The position numbers were made by a program, and so were the translations under genes. Shown in pieces: positions 49,532 through 59,541 of a DNA stretch of 64,000 nt. The stretch spans positions 1 through 64,000 of the forward strand of contig JAEUHS010000129.1 of the NCBI GenBank assembly GCA_016794035.1, in the 5' to 3' direction. The notes under the pieces were generated by a model. That model was not told the DNA's origin, did not search any database, and worked only from the letters and a program-made list of their open reading frames with translations. Each line of letters opens with the position of its first letter. Position 1 is the first letter of the stretch. The DNA is from Planctomycetota bacterium (lineage in GTDB: Bacteria; Planctomycetota; UBA1135; UBA2386).

Positions 49532-51166
49532 TCAGCGCCAGAAGTAGTGCCAGCTCGACTCGAGCTTCGTCGACGCGCCGGGCGCCAGCGTCACCGTCCA
49601 GCGGAACTCGCCGAAGCCGTTCCAGCGGAACCACCAGTGCGGCCAGCCCCACGACGCCCACCAGGTCGGCCGGTCGGTGTCGCTCCACAACTGCACGAGG
49701 TCGAGCTGCGTCTTCTCGCCTTCCTGCGCCACGTCGTCGACGAGGCCCAGGATCCGGCGGCGGACTTCGATCTCGACCGCTCCCGGCTTCTCGTTGCGCA
49801 GCTCGATCGAGCCGGCGAGTTCGATCCGGCCGTAGGTGCCGTCGGCCCGGGTCACGTGGTCCTGTCGGCCGGTCTCGGTCTCCTGGCTGGTCACGCAGAT
49901 GTCGATCGCGGCGTTGATCTCGAGGTCGGTCTCGACGCCGATCGGCGTGTAGCGCAGACGGCCCTGCGCCAGCACGCGACCGTCGGCGAGCACCAGCGCG
50001 GGCGCGGTCGTCAGCGGTGCGGTCGAGGCGTTCTTCAGCCGCAGCACGTGCATCGCCTTCGGCGCCGCGAGTTCGCGCGCCAGCTCGATCACCTGGCTGC
50101 CCTGCAGGTTCTGACGCAGCTCCATCGGCGGCGCGAACGGCACGGTCAGCGTGTAGACGTCGCGATAGCTCAGGTCGAACGTGCGGATCGGCAGCACCAT
50201 GCGTTCGCCCTTCTTCAGGGTCACCTGGCGCAGCGTGAACACGAACAGGTCCTCGTTCGCCGCGCCGCCCTCGACCGCCGGCGCCGGCTCCTGCGCCGGC
50301 CCGTCGGCGCGGTAGGCGCCAGCCTGGGTCATCAGCGAGTTCGACAGGAAGTTGGCCAGCTGCGGGTTGGCGTAGGCGCGCGCCGCCACCTCGGCGACCT
50401 CCTGCTGCAGCGAGATCGGGTCGCGCAGTTCGGCGAACGCGAACTTCGGCACGCCGATGACGAGGTTCACGGTCGCCTGCTCGAGGTCGACCAGGTCGTT
50501 GACCAGCGTCGCCTCCATCTGCACCGAGGCCTTGCCCTTGCCGTCGATGTCGATCCGGTAGGCCGGGATCCAGCGCAGGCCGTGCTGCACGTACATCACG
50601 CCGACCTTCGCGTCGGGTCCGCCGCCCTCGACCGACAGCACCAGCCGCTGGCGCTGCTGCTCGACCGGCAACGTCGCCGCGAACTCGCCCTTGACCTCGA
50701 GATCGCGCACCAGCGCGAACGGCAGCGCGCGCGTGCCCGCCGCCGTCGCGATCAGCAGCAGGTCGCCGCCGCCCGCGTCGTCGCCGGGGCGCGCCGGCAC
50801 GGCCAGCAGCTTGCCCTCGATGCGCACCTGGCTCTGGTCGACGACGACGACGTCCTTGCCGACGTTCGCCCGCGCGATCTGCCGCAGGTCGATCGCGGTC
50901 TTCGCCTCGGTCACCGTGTCGGTGCCGGCCCTGGCCGCGATCAACTTCGCGCCGCCGGTCGCGTAGGGCCAGAACGTGCCGAGCACCGGCACCGGCAGCT
51001 CGTCGAGCACGACTCGCCCGCCATCCGCTGCCGCGAGCGACGTCTCGCGGATCAGGTAGGCGTGGCCGTCCTTGAACACCGTCACCTCGCGCACGGGCAG
51101 CGGCGGCGGCGCCTGGGCGAGCAGGTTGGCGGCGAGCAGGACGGGCAGCAGGGCGACGGGCTTCAT
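49532..51166 (-). CDS. Exported DUF4139-like protein
   Basis: The 544-residue protein has a signal peptide (MKPVALLPVLLAANLLAQA) and starts its mature part with VREVTVFKDGHAYLIRE, similar to the N-terminus of DUF4139 proteins. The conserved core YVQHGLRWIPAYRIDIDG and the assembly ATLVNDLVDLEQATVNLVIG fit that family (W.P.Y and ...N...D...V.L.). The C-terminus is Trp-rich. It is probably periplasmic or at the outer membrane; function unknown. A -10-like TACCTT lies 9 nt before the ATG. Confidence 0.65.
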   Translation of the reverse strand: MKPVALLPVLLAANLLAQAPPPLPVREVTVFKDGHAYLIRETSLAAADGGRVVLDELPVPVLGTFWPYATGGAKLIAARAGTDTVTEAKTAIDLRQIARANVGKDVVVVDQSQVRIEGKLLAVPARPGDDAGGGDLLLIATAAGTRALPFALVRDLEVKGEFAATLPVEQQRQRLVLSVEGGGPDAKVGVMYVQHGLRWIPAYRIDIDGKGKASVQMEATLVNDLVDLEQATVNLVIGVPKFAFAELRDPISLQQEVAEVAARAYANPQLANFLSNSLMTQAGAYRADGPAQEPAPAVEGGAANEDLFVFTLRQVTLKKGERMVLPIRTFDLSYRDVYTLTVPFAPPMELRQNLQGSQVIELARELAAPKAMHVLRLKNASTAPLTTAPALVLADGRVLAQGRLRYTPIGVETDLEINAAIDICVTSQETETGRQDHVTRADGTYGRIELAGSIELRNEKPGAVEIEVRRRILGLVDDVAQEGEKTQLDLVQLWSDTDRPTWWASWGWPHWWFRWNGFGEFRWTVTLAPGASTKLESSWHYFWR

Positions 51167-51175
51167 GGCACTGGC

Positions 51176-51181
51176 AAGGTA
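51176..51181 (-). promoter_or_regulatory. -10-like box before the DUF4139-like gene
   Basis: TACCTT on the minus strand ends 9 nt before the ATG at 51166. A TTGCAC lies 20 nt upstream, which is too far for a normal spacer. Confidence 0.3.
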
Positions 51182-51251
51182 GCCGGTGCTCCAGGCGCGG
51201 CGTGCAAGCGCTTCGTAAGTCGCCCGCAGGCCGACCGGCGGCGCGCGCACC

Positions 51252-52048
51252 TCAGCCGTGGCCGCCGATCTGCTTGCCGCCCGCCGGCTGCTCGATCACC
51301 TTGGCGCGCAGGTACTCGCGGTTCATCTCGGCGATCACGCGCACCGGGATCTCCTTCGGGCACACGGCTTCGCACTCGTACTGGTTGGTGCAGTTGCCGA
51401 AGCCCTCGGCGTCCATCGCCGCCACCAGGTTGCGGGCGCGACGTTCGCGTTCGACGCGGCCCTGCGGCAGGTGGGCGAAGTGCGAGACCTTGGCGCCGAC
51501 GAACAGCATCGCCGAGGCGTTCTTGCACGCGGCCACGCAGGCGCCGCAGCCGATGCAGGTCGCGGCGTCGAACGCGCGGTCGGCGTCCGCCTTGGGCACG
51601 GGGATCGCGTTCGCGTCCTGCGGCGCACCGGTGTTGACCGAGATGTAGGCGCCGGCCTGCACGATGCGGTCGAAGGCGCTGCGATCGACGACGAGGTCGC
51701 GCACGACCGGGAACGCCGCGGCGCGCCACGGCTCGATCCAGATCTCGGCGCCGTCCTGGAAGCTGCGCATGTGCAGCTGGCAGGTCGTGGTGCCGCGCTC
51801 CGGACCGTGGGGCACGCCGTCGATCACGACGCCGCACGACCCGCAGATGCCTTCGCGGCAGTCGTGGTCGAACGCAACCGGCTCCTCACCCCTGCCGATC
51901 AGGTGCTCGTTGAGCACGTCGAGCATCTCGAGGAACGACATGTCCGGCGACACGTCCGCCAGTTCGTAGCGGACCATCCGGCCGTCCTGCTTGTGGTCCT
52001 GCTCGGTGCTGCGCTTGGTCTGGCGCCAGATGTGGAGAACGACCTTCA

Positions 52049-52049
<1 letters not shown>
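51252..52049 (-). CDS. sdhB: Succinate dehydrogenase / fumarate reductase iron-sulfur subunit
   Basis: SdhB carries electrons from the flavoprotein to the membrane anchor. The 265-residue protein has the [2Fe-2S] site (CREGICGSCG plus a later Cys), the [4Fe-4S] site (CIGCGACVAAC) and the final Cys cluster (CTNQYECEAVCPKEIP). Its start and the sdhA stop share one base (TGATG). The gene order C-A-B is the type seen in Bacteroidetes-like complexes. Confidence 0.95.
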
Positions 52050-53955
<1,906 letters not shown>

Positions 53956-53959
<4 letters not shown>

Positions 53960-54645
53960 GATGCCACCTTGACGACGCCGAGCTGGACCGACAGCGCCAG
54001 CAGCAGGTTGCCGCCGGCGATGAGCGCCGCGAGCAACACCGACAGCTTGCCGATCAGCGGCGTGAGCCGGCCGTGGTTGAGGCCGAGGGTCTGCGCGAGG
54101 CTCTGGATGCCGTGGCGCAGGTGCAGGAACAGCACGATCTGGAACGCCGCATAGGCGATCGCGATCGCGGGCACCGCGAAGCTCGTGGTCACCATCGCGT
54201 AGACGTCATGGCCGCCGGCGCCCACGCCCTTCCTCGCGAAGTGCTCCGGATTGGTGACGCCGAACGTGAAGTGCAGCAGGTGATAGACCACGAACGCGAG
54301 CAGCGACAGGCCGCTGAACACCATCGACCGGGACGCGAACGTCGCCTGCACCGTGTCTTCGTGCTGGTAGGCGACCGGGCGCGCGGACTTGTTCGCCCGC
54401 GACAGCCGGATCGCCGTGACCACGTGCACGACGAAGACGACCAGCAGGCCGATGCGCGCGACCCAGAGCAGCGCGCCGGAGTCGGCCAGCATCTTCGCGT
54501 AGGCGTTCAGCCGCTCCGGTCCGGCGAACAACTGCAGGTTGCCGAGCAGGTGCGCCACCACGAATCCGAACAGCAGGAGGCCGGTGACCGCCATCGTGAC
54601 CTTGCCACCGATGGATGACCGCCAGAAGTCGAACAACCAGGTCAT
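53956..54645 (-). CDS. sdhC: Succinate dehydrogenase cytochrome b subunit
   Basis: The 229-residue anchor has five transmembrane helices and conserved His residues (FGFVVAHLLGNLQLF, VVFVVHVVTAIRLS, YHLLHFTFG, FLHLRHGIQSL), consistent with the di-heme cytochrome b558 type that replaces separate SdhC and SdhD. The ATG at 54645 (MTWLFDFWRSSIGGK) gives the family N-terminus. Confidence 0.92.
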
Positions 54646-54712
54646 GTGTGCGCCGAAGGATCCGCACTGGGCCCTTCGAATGCAACATGCAGCCGGATGC
54701 GACCTGCCACCG

Positions 54713-55279
54713 TCAGGCGCGCAGCGACGTCTTGCCCATCGACACCAATGCCCGCAGCGCGTCGGCCGTGCGCACATCGAGGCGATGCAGGCGCGACGGG
54801 GCGACCAGCAGCAGCTTGCCGTTGGTCGGGTTCGGCGAGCTGGGCACGAACACCAGCGTGTGCGGCGAGCCGTCCGGCCCCGGCGACTGACCGGTGACGA
54901 AGCCGATCTCGTAGCCCTCGTCGGCCGGCACGGCGACCACGCCCTGGAAGAAGCGCTCGCGCGCCGAGTCGTAGCCGAGCACCTCCTTCAGCGACTGGTA
55001 GAGCGTGCCGAGCAGCGGCAAGTTCTCGAGCAGGCGATCCAGACGACGCCACAGCCAGCGGCCGACGAAGGTCGTCACGAACAGGCCGACCGTGTAGACG
55101 ACCGCGAGCGCCAGCAGCAGACCGAGCCCCGGAAAGTAGAAGCGCCCGAGCGCGTCGCGCCACGACGCCGAGATCGCGTTCTCGAGCCAGACGACGGTCA
55201 GCACGGCGCCGCCCATCGGCAGCAGCGCGACGATGCCGGCGACCATGCAGCGGGTGACGTGGCGCGTGGGGCGGTTCAT
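54713..55279 (-). CDS. DUF502 membrane protein
   Basis: The 188-residue protein has two N-terminal transmembrane helices (MVAGIVALLPMGGAVLTVV and FPGLGLLLALAVVYTVGLF) and a cytoplasmic or periplasmic C-terminal domain with ENLPLLGTLYQSLKEVLG and VFVPSSPNPTNGKLLLV, matching the DUF502 family. Function unknown. A TATGCT box ends 9 nt before the ATG at 55279. Confidence 0.9.
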   Translation of the reverse strand: MNRPTRHVTRCMVAGIVALLPMGGAVLTVVWLENAISASWRDALGRFYFPGLGLLLALAVVYTVGLFVTTFVGRWLWRRLDRLLENLPLLGTLYQSLKEVLGYDSARERFFQGVVAVPADEGYEIGFVTGQSPGPDGSPHTLVFVPSSPNPTNGKLLLVAPSRLHRLDVRTADALRALVSMGKTSLRA

Positions 55280-55288
55280 CGCGCGCCG

Positions 55289-55294
55289 AGCATA
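55289..55294 (-). promoter_or_regulatory. -10-like box before the DUF502 gene
   Basis: TATGCT on the minus strand ends 9 nt before the ATG. No -35 is evident. The predicted leader is a few nucleotides. Confidence 0.35.
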
Positions 55295-55348
55295 CGTGCA
55301 GCCACGCCCATCGCGCCCGGGCGAAAGCCAAGCATCGGCGCGAACGGC

Positions 55349-55377
55349 TTGCCCCCGACGGCGAGGTCGCATCCACT
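55349..55377 (+). promoter_or_regulatory. Promoter of the HEAT-like exported protein gene
   Basis: TTGCCC (55349-55354) lies 17 nt before TCCACT (55372-55377), which ends 6 nt before the ATG. The message would start at or next to the start codon. Confidence 0.4.
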
Positions 55378-55383
55378 GTCGAC

Positions 55384-56367
55384 ATGGTCCTTCGACCGCT
55401 GCTCGGCGTCGCGTTCGCATTCGGCTTGGCCAGCTCTGCCGCCGGCCAGTCCACCGCCGAGTTGACGGCGCAACTGGCGAAGAGCGCAACCGTCGACGAC
55501 GCGATGGTCGGCGACGACGGCGCCAAGAGCGAGACCTACCGCACCTACGAACGCTGGCGCGACCGCGCCACGATCGCCGAGTTGCAGGACTTCACGCGCC
55601 ACCAGAGTCCCGTCGTGCGCTGCTACGCCGTGCGCGCGCTGGTCGAACTCGAGGCCAACGTCGATTGGCCTGCGATCCTGCAGGGGTTCCTGCGCGACAC
55701 GGCCGGGGTGCGGACGTTCCGCGGCTGCTGCCTGGCGGACGAGAAGGTCGGCGACGTCGTCTTCGACGAGGTGCGGCCGCGGCTCGGCGACGAGCAGGTG
55801 CTCGACGTCGCCGAGGCGCTGATCCGCGGCAGGAGCCCGCTCTACGCGCGCGAGTGGGCGCTGCGCAACCTGCGCCTGCGCGACGGCATGCTGCACGTCG
55901 TGCGCGACCTCGCGCGCGCCGGCGACGCGCCGGCCGGCATCGCGCTGGCCCGCTACCACCTGTCGGTCGACGTGCCGGTGCTGGTCGATCTGCTGTGCGG
56001 CGACGAACCGTTCGACGAGAACGCGCAGTTCCTGGCCGCGGCCGAACACGCCGACCCGCGGCTGCTGAAACCGCTGCTGCAGCTCGAGGCCGCGGCGACG
56101 CGGCGGCTGCAGCACGACCATCCGTCACGGCTGCGCTTCTGGCTGCAGGCGATCGCGGCGCAGCAGAGCGAGCCGGCCGGCGCGTTCCTCGCGCGGTTCC
56201 TCGGCGCGACCCATCCGGACAACGACTTCGCCGAGGGCGATCTGCTCGCGACGATGGCGGACACGCTGAAGCCGTACGGCGATGTCACGGCGTTCGCTGC
56301 GGTGCGCGCGGAGCTGGCGCGGCGCCAGGCGGCCCGGCAACAGCAGGGCGAGCGGCGGCGGCGGTAG
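55384..56367 (+). CDS. Exported HEAT-like helical protein
   Basis: The 327-residue protein has a signal peptide (MVLRPLLGVAFAFGLASSAAG) and a helical-repeat body of HEAT type (HQSPVVRCYAVRALVELEA; YAREWALRNLRLRDGMLHV). Two similar motifs near residues 205-240 suggest further repeats. Function unknown. The last 83 bp overlap the convergent ispH gene. Confidence 0.65.
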   Translation: MVLRPLLGVAFAFGLASSAAGQSTAELTAQLAKSATVDDAMVGDDGAKSETYRTYERWRDRATIAELQDFTRHQSPVVRCYAVRALVELEANVDWPAILQGFLRDTAGVRTFRGCCLADEKVGDVVFDEVRPRLGDEQVLDVAEALIRGRSPLYAREWALRNLRLRDGMLHVVRDLARAGDAPAGIALARYHLSVDVPVLVDLLCGDEPFDENAQFLAAAEHADPRLLKPLLQLEAAATRRLQHDHPSRLRFWLQAIAAQQSEPAGAFLARFLGATHPDNDFAEGDLLATMADTLKPYGDVTAFAAVRAELARRQAARQQQGERRRR

Positions 56368-57202
56368 CCGCGATCGCGCGCAGCCGCGCGTGCACGGCGT
56401 CGATCGTGGCGTCCGGCGTCGAGGTACCGGCCGTCAGACCGACGACGCGCCGCCCGACGAACCAACCGGCATCCAGTTCGGCCGCGGCGCCGACGTGCAC
56501 CGTCGCCACGCCCGCGGCCCGGCCGCGCGCGACCAGCTGGTTCGTGTTGTTGGAATCGCGGCCGCCGACGACGACGAGCGCATCGACGCGCGCCAGCAGC
56601 GCGTCGACGGCGGCGACCCGCGCCTTGGTCGGGCTGCAGATCGTGTCGACGACCCGCACGTCCGCGTGCGGGTTGGCGGCGCGGATGGCCGCGACGATGG
56701 CCTCGGCACGCCCCACCTGGGTCGTCGTCTGGCTGATCACGCCGAGCCGTGCCTCCGGCCAGCTCGTCACCTCGCCAGCCTCGCCGACGACGATCGGGTC
56801 GCGCAGGTCCTCGACCAGGCCCCGCACCTCGACGTGGTCGCGCCGACCGATCACGACCACGCGGCGCCCTTCGGCCTGCAGCGCCTGCGCCGCCTCGTGC
56901 GCCCGCCGCACCAGCGGGCAGGTCGTGTCGATCAGCTGCTTGTCGGCCGCCCGGAGCCGGCGGCGTTCGCGATCGCTGATGCCGTGCGCGGTGATCAGCA
57001 CCGCCGGCGTCGCCGGCACCGTTCGCGCCCGCTCCGGGGTCTGGTGGAAGCCGCGCCGGTCCAGGGCCGCCAGCACGTCGCCGTTGTGCACCAGTTCGCC
57101 GTGGATCGTCACCGAGGCCGGCGCCTCGATCCGGTCGAGGACCGCGAGCGCGTCCCGGACGCCGAAACACATGCCCATCTCGTCTGCGCGCACGATCTGC
57201 AT
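56285..57202 (-). CDS. ispH: 4-hydroxy-3-methylbut-2-enyl diphosphate reductase
   Basis: IspH makes IPP and DMAPP in the last step of the MEP isoprenoid pathway. The 305-residue protein has the three [4Fe-4S] cysteines: Cys12 in MGMCFGVRDA, one in LIDTTCPLVRRAH, and one in VVDTICSPTKAR. The substrate motif is SNNTNQL. The ATG at 57202 is fixed by AAGGAG 7 nt upstream. The last 28 codons, an Ala/Pro-rich tail, overlap the convergent HEAT-like gene. Confidence 0.95.
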   Translation of the reverse strand: MQIVRADEMGMCFGVRDALAVLDRIEAPASVTIHGELVHNGDVLAALDRRGFHQTPERARTVPATPAVLITAHGISDRERRRLRAADKQLIDTTCPLVRRAHEAAQALQAEGRRVVVIGRRDHVEVRGLVEDLRDPIVVGEAGEVTSWPEARLGVISQTTTQVGRAEAIVAAIRAANPHADVRVVDTICSPTKARVAAVDALLARVDALVVVGGRDSNNTNQLVARGRAAGVATVHVGAAAELDAGWFVGRRVVGLTAGTSTPDATIDAVHARLRAIAATAAAARPAVAGPPGAAPAPRAPQRTP

Positions 57203-57227
57203 CTCGCACTCCTTGGCTTTGCATTGC

Positions 57228-57255
57228 AAAGTATCAGCCGTGCGGATCGCGTCAA
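57228..57255 (-). promoter_or_regulatory. ispH promoter with extended -10
   Basis: On the minus strand, TTGACG (57250-57255) is followed after 16 nt by TACTTT (57228-57233), directly preceded by TGA (extended -10 TGn). It has the most AT-rich core among the promoters listed. The leader is about 19 nt and includes the AAGGAG site. Confidence 0.65.
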
Positions 57256-57477
57256 CCACCTGCGCCCGATCGGACCCGGCGGCGCCCGTGGCGGGAGCCA
57301 CCACGGCCACTCGTTACGCCGCCGGAACACCGCTTCCGCAGCGTCGGCGGCGAGCGCGGCCGCCGCGGTGGGCACCCTCGCCGCGGTCGCGCGCGCCCCG
57401 CGCAGCGGGCCGAACCCTCGCACCGCGCATCCGGGGCGACGCGACAATCGGAAGTGCAACCAACGGGCCGCCGCCGG

Positions 57478-57483
57478 TACGCT
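57478..57483 (+). promoter_or_regulatory. Probable promoter of the 57.5-64 kb operon
   Basis: TACGCT is followed by CCTTGCCC, the same downstream sequence as at the TPR/alpha-CTD gene promoter. The -35 region is poor (GTGCAA about 18 nt upstream). The leader would be about 16 nt. Confidence 0.4.
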
Positions 57484-57505
57484 CCTTGCCCTGCCGCGCG
57501 CTCCG

Positions 57506-58480
57506 ATGACCCTCTCCCCGGTGACCTCCGCCCTCCTGCGCCCGCTGGGCGCCGCCCTGTTCACCACGCTGCTGCTCGCCGCCTGCCAGCAGGCCTCGTC
57601 GCGTTCGGCGCCCCCGGCCGAACCGATCGAACCGCCGCCGACCACCGCCACGAAGTCGGTCGCGATGCCGGGCCTGCACAACGTGGTCACCTACGCGCCC
57701 GATGTCGTCTGCGGCGGCGTTCCCGAAGGCGAGGAAGGCCTGCACACGCTGGCGGCCATGGGCATCAAGACGATCGTCTCGGTCGACGGCGCCACACCCG
57801 ACGTCGAGGGCGCCGAGCGCCTCGGCATGCGCTACGTGCACCTGCCGATCAGCTACGACGGCATCACCGACGCGCGACAGCACGAACTGGCGCAGGCGCT
57901 CGCGTCGCTGCCGGGCCCCGTCTACATGCACTGCCACCACGGCAAGCACCGCAGCGCCGCCGCGCTCGGCAGCGCCGTCGTGCTCGCCGGCAAGCTGACG
58001 CCGGAGCAGGCGCTCGAACGCATGACCGTGTCCGGCACGGCGAAGGAGTACGGCGGCCTGTGGCAGGCGGTGCGCGAGGCCAAGCCGCTCGGCGCCCGCG
58101 AACTGCGCGCCGACCCGGCGAGCTTCCCGTCGATCAGCAAGGTGAGCGGCATGGTCGCGACCATGTCCGAGATCGACCTCGTGTTCGATCTCGTCAGGCA
58201 GGCCGAGAAGGCCGGCTGGCAGCCGCCGAAGGACCACCCGGACCTGTTCGCGCCGAAGGAGACCGCGCGCCTGGCGCTGCTGTTCACGAACCTGCAGGTC
58301 GACGCCGACAGCCAGAAGCTGCCGGCCGACTACCAGGGCAAGCTGCAGCACGCGATCGAGACCACGCAGGCGCTGGATGCGGCGGTGCAGTCGAACGACC
58401 TCGCCAAGGCGAGCCAGTTGTTCGAGCACCTGGGCAAGAGCTGCAAGGACTGCCATCAGACCTACCGCGACAACCCGTGA
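57506..58480 (+). CDS. Lipoprotein fusing a dual-specificity-phosphatase-like domain to a cytochrome c'-like domain
   Basis: The 324-residue protein has a lipobox (TLLLAACQQ, Cys27). Residues of about 58-195 look like a DSP/PTP fold with the loop HCHHGKHRSAA (Cys143, Arg149; C-x5-R). Residues of about 205-324 are helical and end in CKDCHQTYRDNP (CxxCH at 313-317), the C-terminal heme-binding pattern of cytochrome c'/c-556. I know of no described protein with this pairing. It heads an operon with an Fe(III)-type ABC importer and a pentaheme cytochrome. An envelope location fits both the lipobox and heme attachment; phosphatase activity is unproven. Confidence 0.75.
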   Translation: MTLSPVTSALLRPLGAALFTTLLLAACQQASSRSAPPAEPIEPPPTTATKSVAMPGLHNVVTYAPDVVCGGVPEGEEGLHTLAAMGIKTIVSVDGATPDVEGAERLGMRYVHLPISYDGITDARQHELAQALASLPGPVYMHCHHGKHRSAAALGSAVVLAGKLTPEQALERMTVSGTAKEYGGLWQAVREAKPLGARELRADPASFPSISKVSGMVATMSEIDLVFDLVRQAEKAGWQPPKDHPDLFAPKETARLALLFTNLQVDADSQKLPADYQGKLQHAIETTQALDAAVQSNDLAKASQLFEHLGKSCKDCHQTYRDNP

Positions 58481-58524
58481 CCGCGGCTGCCGTGCCCGCC
58501 TGCCTCGCCCGGATCCTCTCACCC

Positions 58525-59541
58525 ATGCGCCAGCGCCTGCCCCTCGTCCTCCTGCTGCTCACCGCGTGCGGTGCGAAAGCAGGCTCCGGCGGTCCGACCA
58601 TCTACGTCGCCCTCGACCAGGAATTCAGCCAGCCGGTGCTCGACCGCTTCGCCGCCGAGCTGCAGATCGACCTGGTGCAGCGCCACGACTCCGAGGCCGC
58701 GAAGACCGTCGGCCTGGTCAGCATGCTGATGGAGGAACGCTCGAACCCGCGCTGTTCGGTGTTCTGGAACAACGAACTCGCCAACACGGTGCGGCTCGCG
58801 CAGGCCGGCCTGCTGGCGCCGTACGACTCGCCGTCGGCCGCCGACGTGCCGGCTGCGTACCGCGATCCGCAGCATCGCTGGACCGGCTTCGCGGCGCGGG
58901 CGCGCGTGCTGGTGGTCAACACCGAGCTGCTGCCGGATCGCAGTACCTGGCCGGGCAGCTACGCCGATCTGGTCGACCCGAAGTGGCAGGGCCGCTGCGG
59001 CGTCGCGCGGCCGACGACCGGCACCACGCTGACCCACTTCACCGCGCTGCGCCAGGTGCTCGGCGAGGACGCCTATGGCCGGCTGCTCGACGGCCTGGTC
59101 GCCAACGAGGTCCACCTGCTCGCCAGCAACGGCGCCACCGTCAACGCAGTGCGCGAGGGCAAGCTAGCCTGGGCGTTCACCGACACCGACGACTACCACG
59201 TCGCGCAGCTGAAGGGCTTCCCGGTCGCCTGTGTGTTCCCCGACCAGCAGGAGGGCGGCATCGGCACGATGCTGATCCCCAACTCGGTCGCGATCATCAA
59301 GGATGGCCCGGACCAGGCGAACGCCCGGCGCCTCGTCGACAGGATCCTGGCGCGCGAGACCGAGGCGCTGCTGGCGGCCGCCGACAGCGCGCAGATCCCG
59401 CTGCGCACCGGCATCACGGGCCCGGCCGACCCCGGCATCCGCGCGGTCGGCACGTTCCGGCAGATGGTGTGGGACGTCGACTGGACCGCGGCCAACCTCG
59501 CCCGCTGCGCCGCGGAGTGGGATCGGCGTTTCGGCAAGTGA
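58525..59541 (+). CDS. Fe(III)-type ABC transporter substrate-binding lipoprotein
   Basis: The 338-residue protein has a lipobox (LVLLLLTACGAK) and the fold and motifs of the ferric-iron (FbpA/AfuA-like) binding group: IYVALDQEFSQPVLDRF near the N-terminus, GRCGVARPTTGTTLTHF, and WAFTDTDDYHVAQLKGF followed by GTMLIPNSVAII. The tyrosine pair of classic FbpA is not obvious, so the metal is inferred from the family and operon. A GTG at 58477 would overlap the upstream stop, but the signal peptide favours the ATG at 58525. Confidence 0.82.
   Translation: MRQRLPLVLLLLTACGAKAGSGGPTIYVALDQEFSQPVLDRFAAELQIDLVQRHDSEAAKTVGLVSMLMEERSNPRCSVFWNNELANTVRLAQAGLLAPYDSPSAADVPAAYRDPQHRWTGFAARARVLVVNTELLPDRSTWPGSYADLVDPKWQGRCGVARPTTGTTLTHFTALRQVLGEDAYGRLLDGLVANEVHLLASNGATVNAVREGKLAWAFTDTDDYHVAQLKGFPVACVFPDQQEGGIGTMLIPNSVAIIKDGPDQANARRLVDRILARETEALLAAADSAQIPLRTGITGPADPGIRAVGTFRQMVWDVDWTAANLARCAAEWDRRFGK

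Larger units (their letters stand above)
57203..57505. other. Divergent intergenic region of ispH and the phosphatase-cytochrome operon
   Basis: The 303 bp between divergent genes hold both promoters (57228-57255 and 57478-57483). The middle (57330-57420) is a very GC-rich stretch of GCC/GCG runs with no convincing gene. Confidence 0.45.
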
